Of a stretch of DNA of 64,000 nucleotides, positions 19,524 to 27,905 are shown piece after piece (within the stretch, counting starts at the first letter, position 1; each line of letters starts with the position of its first letter). Source of the stretch: Daejeonella rubra (GTDB lineage Bacteria; Bacteroidota; Bacteroidia; Sphingobacteriales; Sphingobacteriaceae); the NCBI RefSeq assembly GCF_900103545.1, contig NZ_FNHH01000013.1:40530-104529 (forward strand), in the 5' to 3' direction. A program made the position numbers and the translations under genes. The notes under the pieces were generated by a model. The model ran no database searches. It was not told the origin of the DNA and worked only from the letters and a program-made list of their open reading frames with translations.

Positions 19524-20726
19524 ATGAAACGCAGGGAAATTCTGAAAACCTTAACCATGCTGCCACTGGCAGGTGCTTCCGGTTCCATAGTACTATCAGC
19601 TCAGGCTGCACCGCTACCAAAACGCGATGTGTTCAGGGAGTTTGGTCTGCGTACATTTATTAATGCCTCAGGATATTTTACGACTCTGAGCGGATCACTG
19701 ATGCACGATGAGGCTGTGGAAGCCATTCGCGATGCTTCAAAACATTTTTGCAGACTGGAAGAAGTACAGGATAAGGTTGGTGCACGGATCGCTGGTCTCC
19801 TGCATGCTGAATCTGCTATGGTTACCGCAGGTGCTTTTTCTGCCTTGATGTTAGGGATGGCCGGTGTTCTTAGCGGGAATGACCCTAAAAAGGTTTCGCA
19901 GATCCCTTTTCTTGATGGTACCGGCATGAAGTCGGAAGTGATCCTGCAAAAAGCACATAATGATGGTTATGCACATGCACTGAAGAACTGTGGTGTAAAA
20001 CTAATTACTGTAACTACCCCCGAAGAATTGGAAAATGCCATCAGCGAAAAAACTGCGATGATGTATTTCATAAACTATCAGGCCTCATTAGGTGAGATTC
20101 AACATGCCGAATGGTTAAAAATAGCTAAGAAACACCAAATACCTACCATGATCGATATGGCTGCAGATCTTCCGCCAAAGGAAAACCTATGGAAATTCCA
20201 TGATATGGGTTTTGATCTGGTATGTGTTTCAGGCGGTAAATTCATGCGCGGACCTCAAAGTACCGGGATACTTAGCGGAAGAAAAGAACTGATAGCCGCT
20301 GCCAGACTGAGTGCTCCTCCAAGAGGGAATAATATCGGTCGCGGCATGAAGGTGAACAAGGAAGAAATTTTCGGTTTATATTTCGCTTTAGAACGATTTA
20401 TAAATACCGATCAGGATCAGGAATGGAAAATGCTGGAAGACAGAATAAATGTCATTTCCAGGGCAGCTACATCCGTGAAAGGGGTAAAAGCCGGAATGCT
20501 TCCCTTGCCGCTGATAAATCGTATTCCAACCTTAAATATTTCATGGGATAAAACAATAATAAAGCTGGATAATCTGGCTGCCAATTTAAGGAATGGTAAT
20601 CCATCCATTGAAGTTATGGGTGGGCCGGGTGGAAGCATTAATGTAACCACACATATGCTTAAAGCCGATGAAGTTAAAATTGTGGCAGGCAGAATAAAGG
20701 ATGAACTTACTAAGGCCTTAATGTAG
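19524..20726 (+). CDS. Tat-exported SelA/DgaE-like PLP enzyme (short type 1)
   Basis: The 400-residue protein begins MKRREILKTLTMLPLAG, a Tat-like signal ending near AQAAP. Core features are FINASG near the N-terminus, the PLP-ring Asp in TMIDMAAD, and K239 in VSGGKFMRGPQSTG as the Schiff-base lysine. It lacks the beta-rich tail of the 3617 and 5360 proteins. Family knowledge points to ammonia-lyase or elimination chemistry on 2-amino-3-hydroxy or related acids. Close tandem relatives follow at 20792 and 23920, consistent with duplication and specialisation. Confidence 0.9.
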   Translation: MKRREILKTLTMLPLAGASGSIVLSAQAAPLPKRDVFREFGLRTFINASGYFTTLSGSLMHDEAVEAIRDASKHFCRLEEVQDKVGARIAGLLHAESAMVTAGAFSALMLGMAGVLSGNDPKKVSQIPFLDGTGMKSEVILQKAHNDGYAHALKNCGVKLITVTTPEELENAISEKTAMMYFINYQASLGEIQHAEWLKIAKKHQIPTMIDMAADLPPKENLWKFHDMGFDLVCVSGGKFMRGPQSTGILSGRKELIAAARLSAPPRGNNIGRGMKVNKEEIFGLYFALERFINTDQDQEWKMLEDRINVISRAATSVKGVKAGMLPLPLINRIPTLNISWDKTIIKLDNLAANLRNGNPSIEVMGGPGGSINVTTHMLKADEVKIVAGRIKDELTKALM

Positions 20727-20791
20727 GTTTCATCCATAAAATCAATCCTGCTTCTGAAAATTGTAAATGAATTTATTAAATATATCAAGAA

Positions 20792-22021
20792 ATGAAACGT
20801 AGAGAAATCCTCAAAAGCCTGACCATTCTGCCTCTGGCAGGTAGTATGACTGCAGCTGCAGCCCCTTTAGAAAATATTTTATCAGCGGCAGTTCCGGCGG
20901 CTAAACGGGATCTGTTTGCTGAGTTGGGCATTCGTACATTTATCAATGCTGCCGGGAACTACACGGTCATGTCAGGTTCCCTGATGCCGCCCGATGTGAT
21001 GGATGCAATCAATGCAGCATCTAAAAAATTCGCTTTGGTTGATGATGTGCAGGAAAAGGTAGGAGCAAAAATCGCTGAAATGTGCCATGCAGAAGCTGCT
21101 ATGGTAACTGCAGGCTGCTGGTCGGCACTTATGCTTGGAATGGCCGGAGTGCTTACCGGTATGGACACAAAAAGAGTTAGTCAGGTTCCTAACCTTGCAG
21201 GTACCGGAATGAAAACAGAAGTGATCCTTCAAAAGAGTCACTCCATGGGATATGATCATGCACTTACACAAGCAGGTGTAAAACTGATCAAGGTTGAAAC
21301 AAGAGCTGAACTTGAAGCGGCTATCAATGAAAACACTGCTATGCTTTGGTTCCTGAACAGAGAAGTACATAAAGGCCAGATAAAGCATGCAGAGTGGCTC
21401 GAACTGGGTAAAAAATATAATCTGCCGACCATGATCGACATTGCTGCTGATGTTCCGCCTGTCGAAAATCTATGGAAATTCAACGATATGGGATTTGATC
21501 TTGTTGTGATTTCAGGTGGTAAGGCCATGCGCGGTCCTCAGAGTTCTGGAATTCTGATGGGTAAGAAAAAGTATGTTGCAGCAGCTTTATTAAGTAATAA
21601 TCCAAGAGGTGGAATTGGCCGTGGTCAGAAAGTGAATAAAGAGGAAGTTCTGGGAATGTATGCAGCCTTGCATCGTTTTATCAATCTGGACCATCAGAAG
21701 GAATGGCAGATGTGGGAGACGAAGATCGCCCTTATTGCAAATGCTATCAAGTCAATCGATGGAGTTAAAACAGAAACATTTATTCCGCCAACTGATAATA
21801 ACATGCCAACCTTAAAAGTGACTTGGGATCCAAATAAAATAAAGCTGTCTAATACCGAAATGGGTGATCGTTTACGTCAGGGTAATCCTTCTGTGGAAGT
21901 TATTTCCTGGGAAGCGCCAAACTCGCTTCGTTGTGGCATGCATGTTCTGGAAGCAGGAGAAGAGAAAATCGTCGCTGCCCGCTTAAAAGAAGAGTTAATA
22001 AAAGCCTCCGTTAAATCATAA
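20792..22021 (+). CDS. Tat-exported SelA/DgaE-like PLP enzyme (short type 2)
   Basis: This 409-residue paralogue of the preceding gene has signal MKRREILKSLTILPLAG, Asp in TMIDIAAD and catalytic K244 in ISGGKAMRGPQSSG. It probably forms dimers or higher oligomers like other SelA-fold enzymes. It is followed after 17 bases by amidohydrolase 4, so the two are very likely translated from one message. Which step differs from the neighbouring copies cannot be said; the substrate-proximal GIGRGQKVNKEE segment is conserved in all three short-type enzymes, while the long types have HHGPGRDNKV(S/G)REE. Confidence 0.9.
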   Translation: MKRREILKSLTILPLAGSMTAAAAPLENILSAAVPAAKRDLFAELGIRTFINAAGNYTVMSGSLMPPDVMDAINAASKKFALVDDVQEKVGAKIAEMCHAEAAMVTAGCWSALMLGMAGVLTGMDTKRVSQVPNLAGTGMKTEVILQKSHSMGYDHALTQAGVKLIKVETRAELEAAINENTAMLWFLNREVHKGQIKHAEWLELGKKYNLPTMIDIAADVPPVENLWKFNDMGFDLVVISGGKAMRGPQSSGILMGKKKYVAAALLSNNPRGGIGRGQKVNKEEVLGMYAALHRFINLDHQKEWQMWETKIALIANAIKSIDGVKTETFIPPTDNNMPTLKVTWDPNKIKLSNTEMGDRLRQGNPSVEVISWEAPNSLRCGMHVLEAGEEKIVAARLKEELIKASVKS

Positions 22022-22038
22022 AATCTAAAATTTATAAA

Positions 22039-23292
22039 ATGCAAAATCGTTTTTTCCTGGCATTCGCCTTTTTTATTGCCGCTCAGTTTTCAGTTAATGC
22101 GCAGACCTATACAACCATCTTAAAAGGTGGACATTTAATTGATCCTAAAAATAATATTGATCGTGTTATGGATGTTGCTATCCAGGATGGCAAGATTGCT
22201 GCAATCGCCCAGAATATTGATCCGAAACTTGGCGCACAAGTTATTGATGTTAGCGGGAAATACGTGACCCCGGGTTTAATCGATATCCACGGCCACGTTT
22301 TTGCCGGAACTGACCATGATGGTCAGCTTGAAAATGGGTTTTCCTCACTTCCTGCAGATGGATTTACATTCCGTGTGGGTGTAACCACTATCGTAGATGC
22401 AGGTGATGCCGGTGCAGAAACCTTTGATCTGTTCAAGAAAAATGTAATTGATAAAGTTCAAACCCGTGTTCTGGCCTTTTTGAATATCTCAAAAAAGGGC
22501 ATGTATGGCAGTGAGTTTTCAAGTGAGCAGCAAAACAATAGTTTCTTTGATGCGGAGCTTGCGGCAAATGTGGCCAAGCATTACAGCGATCATATAGTGG
22601 GTATCAAAGTGGCTCACTATCATAAATCAGACTGGGTAGCGGTAGACAGAGCCGTCGAAGCAGGCAAATTGGCCGGAAAGCCAATTATGGTTGATTTTGG
22701 AGGTACTACTCCCCGTTTATCACTTGAAGAATTGTTCCTGAGAAAAATGCGTCCGGGTGATATTTTTACTCATACTTACGGACAGTTAATTAAAACCAAA
22801 GAGACTATCGTAGATCTGGAAACTAATAAACTGTATCCATATGTTCTGGAGGCAAGAAAAAGAGGGATCATTTTTGATGTTGGTCACGGAGGTGGAAGTT
22901 TTACCTTCTCTCAGGCTTTGCCTGCAACAAAACAAGGATTCTATCCTGAAACGATCAGTACAGATCTTCACACAGGAAGTATGAATTCAGCTATGAAAGA
23001 TCAGTTGAACGTAATGTCAAAATTTATGTCAATGGATATGTCTTTGGCAAATGTTGTTAAAGCAAGCACCTGGTCTGCTGCAAAAGCTATTAAACACGAA
23101 GAGCTAGGCCATCTTTCTGTTGGTGCGATAGCAGATGTTGCGGTACTTAATCTACGTGAAGGTAAATTTGGATTCTATGATGTGGCACGATACAAGAATG
23201 AGGGTAAAAACCTGCTTGAATGTGAAATGACCATTAAAGATGGAAAAGTTGTTTATGATCTTAATGCAAGATCTTTTCCAGTAGCAAAATAG
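22039..23292 (+). CDS. Exported COG3964-type amidohydrolase paralogue 4
   Basis: The 417-residue protein has a signal peptide ending VNAQT (about residue 20) and the most complete active-site set of the four paralogues: H84-G-H86, Lys in GIKVAH, His in IFTHTYG, His in FDVGHGG and Asp in ISTDLH. As in the other three, the position after strand 5 is MVDFGG where a His might be expected. It should be a metal-dependent hydrolase acting on an acyl amide, ester or cyclic amide in the periplasm. It lies 17 bases after PLP short type 2 and 53 bases before an exported RidA. Confidence 0.93.
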   Translation: MQNRFFLAFAFFIAAQFSVNAQTYTTILKGGHLIDPKNNIDRVMDVAIQDGKIAAIAQNIDPKLGAQVIDVSGKYVTPGLIDIHGHVFAGTDHDGQLENGFSSLPADGFTFRVGVTTIVDAGDAGAETFDLFKKNVIDKVQTRVLAFLNISKKGMYGSEFSSEQQNNSFFDAELAANVAKHYSDHIVGIKVAHYHKSDWVAVDRAVEAGKLAGKPIMVDFGGTTPRLSLEELFLRKMRPGDIFTHTYGQLIKTKETIVDLETNKLYPYVLEARKRGIIFDVGHGGGSFTFSQALPATKQGFYPETISTDLHTGSMNSAMKDQLNVMSKFMSMDMSLANVVKASTWSAAKAIKHEELGHLSVGAIADVAVLNLREGKFGFYDVARYKNEGKNLLECEMTIKDGKVVYDLNARSFPVAK

Positions 23293-23345
23293 TCTCATTA
23301 ACAAAAGGTTTTAATTAATTATACATACTTATCGTTTACAACAAC

Positions 23346-23894
23346 ATGAAAAGGTCACTTAGTTTTTTTCTTTTTTTATTTACGCTGATCGTCATCAAAA
23401 CAGGTACCGGCCACGCTCAAACTGTCACTGCAAAGGATCCTGAAACAAGGATTCGCGAGATGGGCTTGAAGCTGAGAACTCCCGGTCCGCCATCGGCCAA
23501 TTTCCTTGGTGCAGTTAGAGTTGGTAATCTGGTTTATCTATCAGGTCAGGGACCGCTTAAAGAAGATGGTAAGTTTATGATTGGTAAGGTAGGCAAGGAA
23601 TTTACATTTGAGGAAGCTAAGTATGCAGCACGGTTAACAGGCATCAGTTTACTGGAAGCACTGAAAGCGGAGGTTGGGAATTTGAATAATGTAAAACGTA
23701 TCGTTAAGGTTTTGGGCATGGTGAATGCTGTTCCTGAATTCGATAACCACTCTCAGGTGATCAACGGATTTTCTGACCTGATGGTTGAGGTATTTGGCGA
23801 GAACGGTAAACATGCCCGTTCGGCTATTGGATTAGGCTCACTCCCGCGGAATATTCCGGTGGAGATCGAGATGATCGTTGAAATGAAAGATTGA
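23346..23894 (+). CDS. Exported RidA-family protein 2
   Basis: This 182-residue protein has a clear Sec signal (MKRSLSFFLFLFTLIVIKTG, cleavage near GHAQT). The RidA domain runs to the end, with the key Arg in KHARSAIGLGSLP and Glu in VEIEMIVE. It is of the longer RidA type (LGAVRVGNLVYLSGQGPL). Expected job: hydrolysis of 2-imino or enamine intermediates made by the PLP enzymes. It is flanked on both sides by those enzymes and 25 bases from the next. This copy and that at 9064 use different export routes (Sec versus Tat-like). Confidence 0.91.
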   Translation: MKRSLSFFLFLFTLIVIKTGTGHAQTVTAKDPETRIREMGLKLRTPGPPSANFLGAVRVGNLVYLSGQGPLKEDGKFMIGKVGKEFTFEEAKYAARLTGISLLEALKAEVGNLNNVKRIVKVLGMVNAVPEFDNHSQVINGFSDLMVEVFGENGKHARSAIGLGSLPRNIPVEIEMIVEMKD

Positions 23895-23919
23895 TTTTTT
23901 ATTATTTAAAATTTTAAAT

Positions 23920-25155
23920 ATGAAACGTAGAGACGTCATTAAATTTTTATCTGCTGCACCTTTGGCAGGCGGAATGATAGGTACAGGTTTAACCGCTCAA
24001 ACAGTATCAGCTGGTGAAACAGAAGCTGCAATAGCAGGTCGTGACCTTTTCAAAGAACTTGGACTCAAAACATTTATTAATGCATCATGCGTTTGTACAT
24101 CCTTGACGGCTTCTTTAATGCCACCTGAAGTAACTCAGGCTATAGTAAAAGGAGCCGATGAATTTGTATTGCTGAATGATGTTTTGGACAAAGTCGGTGA
24201 AAAGATAGCTGAGCTTTGCCATGCAGAGGCTGCAACTGTAACAGCAGGTTGCTGGTCAGCTCTGGTACAGGGACTTGCAGGTGTTATGACCGGAATGGAT
24301 CGCAAAAAGGTGATGCAGCTTCCAAATGTCGATGGTATGAAATCTGAGGTTATTCTTCAAAAGACCCATGCTAATGGTTACCATCAGGCACTGACCAATA
24401 CAGGTGCTAAATTGGTTATCGTTGAAACTTTGGAGGAAGCTGAAGCAGCAATTAATGAAAAAACTGCGATGCTTTGGTTCCTGAACAGGGAGCTTTCGGC
24501 CGGCAAACTGAATTATGAACAATGGCTTTCATTGGGTAAAAAACATAAAGTTCCAACGATGATCGACATTGCTTCTGATGCTCATCCGGTAGAAAATCTA
24601 TGGAAGTTCAATGACATGGGATTTGATCTGGTAGCAATTTCAGGTGGCAAAGCTATGCGTGGACCGCAGAGTGCCGGAATTCTTATGGGAAAAAAAGATC
24701 TGATCGCTGCAGCCCGTTTGAGTGCACCTCCTAACAGTGGAATTTGCCGCGGCCATAAAGTAAATAAAGAAGAGATTCTGGCTATGTATGTTGCTCTTGA
24801 AAGACATATAAAAATGGATCATGAGAAGGAATGGAAGACCTGGGAAGATGCAATGGGTGTAATTGTGAACACCGTCAACAATATTAAGGGAATAAGTCAG
24901 CAGGTTTTTATTCCTGAAATTGCAAATCATACACCAACATTGCACCTTTCATGGGATAATAACAAGATAAAAATGACCGGAAGGCAGCTTAAGGAGCGTT
25001 TGTGGAATGGAAATCCTGGTATTGAGGTGATGGGTGGGGGCACCATGGGTACAAAAAGGGATGGAATAGAATTGTCTGTCTGGCAGTTGAAACCCGGCCA
25101 GGAAAAAATTGTTGCCCGGAGATTAAAAGAGGAGTTATTGAAGGCATCCGTTTAA
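23920..25155 (+). CDS. Tat-exported SelA/DgaE-like PLP enzyme (short type 3)
   Basis: This 411-residue protein starts MKRRDVIKFLSAAPLAGG, a Tat-type signal. Asp in TMIDIASD and K244 in ISGGKAMRGPQSAG identify the PLP site. It is closest to the 20792 enzyme. Compared with it, the region before the C-terminus has a short insertion (MGGGTMGTKRDG), close to the substrate-facing part in the fold. The order RidA, PLP enzyme, transporter suggests that the keto-acid product made here is handed to the membrane carrier encoded 47 bases downstream. Confidence 0.9.
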   Translation: MKRRDVIKFLSAAPLAGGMIGTGLTAQTVSAGETEAAIAGRDLFKELGLKTFINASCVCTSLTASLMPPEVTQAIVKGADEFVLLNDVLDKVGEKIAELCHAEAATVTAGCWSALVQGLAGVMTGMDRKKVMQLPNVDGMKSEVILQKTHANGYHQALTNTGAKLVIVETLEEAEAAINEKTAMLWFLNRELSAGKLNYEQWLSLGKKHKVPTMIDIASDAHPVENLWKFNDMGFDLVAISGGKAMRGPQSAGILMGKKDLIAAARLSAPPNSGICRGHKVNKEEILAMYVALERHIKMDHEKEWKTWEDAMGVIVNTVNNIKGISQQVFIPEIANHTPTLHLSWDNNKIKMTGRQLKERLWNGNPGIEVMGGGTMGTKRDGIELSVWQLKPGQEKIVARRLKEELLKASV

Positions 25156-25201
25156 TTCTTCATTTTTTTAACAGTTTGTTTATCCGATTTAATTTAATTC
25201 A

Positions 25202-26332
25202 ATGAAGGGGACTGTCTTCTTTAAGCTCTTAACGGGCATATCTATACTTAGTTTGTTCATTGCCTTATACATGGCATATAATGGCAATATTGCCGCCGCC
25301 GGACCTTTTGTAATTGGTTTTCTGCTTTTACTCGCTATCAGTTTCAGAGGATTTCCATTGTTAAGGGGCTTAACATTCACTACAACGATACTTTCTGTTG
25401 TGGCAACTGCACTGTATTATCCGCAGTATTTCAAGGAATATAATGGATTCGAATTTGCAGCATTAATTACCCCACTGATACAAGTGATCATGTTTGGAAT
25501 GGGCTGCTCGATGGGTGTCAAGGATTTTATTGCACTGGCAAAATCCCCTAAATCAGTAATTGTAGGTGTGTTCAGCCAATATACCATTATGCCATTGCTG
25601 GGTTTTGCCCTGGCCAGTTTTACTAATTTCCCATCGGAAATCTCTGCGGGGATCATTTTGCTGGGTTGTGCTCCGACATCCGTTACAGCAAGTGTTATGT
25701 GTTATCTGGCTAAAGCAAATGTGGTATTAGCCATTACAATAACTTCGATCACGACTCTCCTCGCTCCATTTTTAATTCCATTTCTTATGAAGCTTCTTGC
25801 AGGTGGATTCATAGAAATAAACGTCATGGAAATGATGTGGGGGATTATAAAAATGGTATTTATTCCGATAGGAGCAGGGCTCCTCTTTAATAAATTCTTA
25901 AGCGGTAAGGCCAAATGGCTCGATGATTCAATGCCTTTGGTATCTATGATCGGTGTTGCATTTATTGTGGCCATCATCATGGCTGCGGGTAGAGATAGTA
26001 TTCTGAACATAGGTCTGGAACTAATAATCGTGGTGTTACTGATGATATTGTTTGGATTTTTCTTTGGTTACTGGACTGCACGTCTTTTCAAATTATCAGA
26101 AAGCGATTGCCGGACAATTGCCATTACAACAGGTACTCAGAATGCAGGTCTCGTTTCAGGAATAGCTAAAGTGATGGGTAAAATTGCTACTGTAGGACTT
26201 GCAACAGCTATTTGCGGACCAATTATGGGATTTACCTCATCCATACTTGCTTCTTATTGGAATAGTAACCTTCCCAAAAGTGAATTAAAGGAAGAATCAA
26301 TTGAGGAGGAAGTCAGCGCCCTGGGTGTTTAA
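25202..26332 (+). CDS. BASS-family (bile acid:sodium symporter-like) transporter
   Basis: This 376-residue integral membrane protein has about 11 hydrophobic helices. The conserved BASS elements are visible: MFGMGCSMGVKDF, LLGCAPTSVTASVMCYLAKAN and the second crossover TTGTQNAGLVSGIAK. Family members carry organic anions (bile acids, pyruvate, pantoate, other 2-oxo acids) with sodium. Two additional N-terminal helices precede the canonical core. Its position directly after the periplasmic enzymes suggests import of the deaminated organic-acid product into the cytoplasm. Confidence 0.88.
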   Translation: MKGTVFFKLLTGISILSLFIALYMAYNGNIAAAGPFVIGFLLLLAISFRGFPLLRGLTFTTTILSVVATALYYPQYFKEYNGFEFAALITPLIQVIMFGMGCSMGVKDFIALAKSPKSVIVGVFSQYTIMPLLGFALASFTNFPSEISAGIILLGCAPTSVTASVMCYLAKANVVLAITITSITTLLAPFLIPFLMKLLAGGFIEINVMEMMWGIIKMVFIPIGAGLLFNKFLSGKAKWLDDSMPLVSMIGVAFIVAIIMAAGRDSILNIGLELIIVVLLMILFGFFFGYWTARLFKLSESDCRTIAITTGTQNAGLVSGIAKVMGKIATVGLATAICGPIMGFTSSILASYWNSNLPKSELKEESIEEEVSALGV

Positions 26333-26354
26333 TAATTAAATCAGAAACAAGATC

Positions 26355-27824
26355 ATGTCTTTTAGAGTAGCCCTCCTGGGAATATATCACGAATCGAACA
26401 CATTTGTCACTACACCAACCGTACTGGATGATTTCAGGAATGGTCAATACCTTAAGGGTGAAGCGATTAGAAAAGAATATCAGCAAGCCCATAATGAGAT
26501 AGGCGGGATGTTGGAAGTGTTGGACAAGGAAGGCATAGAAGCAATTCCACTGCTTTTTGCATCAGCAACTCCGGGAGGAACGATAACTGCTGAAACTTAT
26601 AATTTCATTTTAAATGAGATGCTTGCAGAACTTGATAAAGTATTGCCTGTAGATGCATGTTTAGTGATCCCTCATGGTGCTGGTGTTTCGGAAGAATATC
26701 CGGATATGGATGGTCATTGGTTAAGTAAGGTTAGGGAGAAAGTGGGGGATGGTATCCCGGTTATTGGAACCCTTGATCTTCACGCCAATGTAAGCGAACT
26801 GATGGTTGCATCAACCAATGCGCTTGTTGCCTATAAGCAAAATCCACATGTCGATATGAGGCAGCGGGGTGCGGAATCTGCAAACCTGCTGGTAGATCTT
26901 TTAAATGGAAAAACCAAACCAGTTCAGGCTCTGGTTCAGGTACCATTGGCAATCAGCATTGAGCAACAGTTTACGGCAAATGAACCATGTTTAAGTTTAT
27001 ATGCGTATGCTAACGAACTGGCTGCAGAACCCGGTATTTTAGCCCTGAGCATACAGCATGGTTTCCCTTATGCAGATGTCTATGAAATGGGAACATCCAT
27101 CATTGTAGTGGCGGATGGTGACTATGACAAGGCTCTGGCTACAGCAAAAAAACTTGAAGCCTATATATTGGAGCACAAGAATAGCTTTGTAGGTAAGAAA
27201 AATGATATTCCATCTTCCCTTAAGTTAATTGATGAGAGTGAAAAACCAGTATTATTGCTAGATATGGGAGATAATGTTGGAGGTGGTGGCCCGGCTAATA
27301 ACTCTTGTATCCTGGAGGCATTTGAAGAAAGTAAAAAGTATAAATTCTTTGTTTGTATCTATGACCCTCAGGCTGTAATTAATGCATCATCACACCATCC
27401 GGGTGATCAGTTTGAACTTTCAGTTATAGGAACCGGTAAGGATGGACTGAAAACCTTGAAATTAAATGTGAAACTACTGAGAATTACCGATGGTACTTTT
27501 CAGGAAAGTAATCCTCGTCATGGTGGGCAGATAAATTTCAGGATGGGTAAAACTGTGGTTGTTTCCACTGAAGAAGGTGGGGTTATAATGCTCACTTCGC
27601 TCAGAGTAATGCCATTCAGTTTACAGCAATTAATTTCACAGGGAGTGGTTCCTTCAGAGTTTGATGCCATTGTTGCTAAAGGGGTAAATGCACCAATTGC
27701 AGCTTATGCTCCTGTTTGCCCGACCATCATCCAGGTAAATACTCCGGGTGTGACTCAGGCTGATATGACACTGTTTACCTATCATCATAGACGTAAACCA
27801 CTTTTTCCTTTTGAGAATGTTTAA
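26355..27824 (+). CDS. M81-family metallopeptidase (MlrC-like)
   Basis: The 489-residue protein has no signal peptide. M81/MlrC features: opening RVALLGIYHESNTF, IPHGAGVSEEYPDMDGHW, GTLDLHANVSELM, NPHVDMRQRG and DMGDNVGGGGPANN, covering both the N-terminal DUF1485 and C-terminal MlrC domains at full family length. MlrC itself is a zinc enzyme that cleaves linearised microcystin, but most M81 members act on unknown small peptides or amides. Being cytoplasmic, it would process material after import. It starts 23 bases after the transporter, consistent with one operon. Confidence 0.93.
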   Translation: MSFRVALLGIYHESNTFVTTPTVLDDFRNGQYLKGEAIRKEYQQAHNEIGGMLEVLDKEGIEAIPLLFASATPGGTITAETYNFILNEMLAELDKVLPVDACLVIPHGAGVSEEYPDMDGHWLSKVREKVGDGIPVIGTLDLHANVSELMVASTNALVAYKQNPHVDMRQRGAESANLLVDLLNGKTKPVQALVQVPLAISIEQQFTANEPCLSLYAYANELAAEPGILALSIQHGFPYADVYEMGTSIIVVADGDYDKALATAKKLEAYILEHKNSFVGKKNDIPSSLKLIDESEKPVLLLDMGDNVGGGGPANNSCILEAFEESKKYKFFVCIYDPQAVINASSHHPGDQFELSVIGTGKDGLKTLKLNVKLLRITDGTFQESNPRHGGQINFRMGKTVVVSTEEGGVIMLTSLRVMPFSLQQLISQGVVPSEFDAIVAKGVNAPIAAYAPVCPTIIQVNTPGVTQADMTLFTYHHRRKPLFPFENV

Positions 27825-27905
27825 GATTTAAAACTTTTATAAAAATGCCGGGATCAGGCCAGCATTATTTACCGGCAGAAAACAGCTGATATTAAATCAA
27901 AATTT

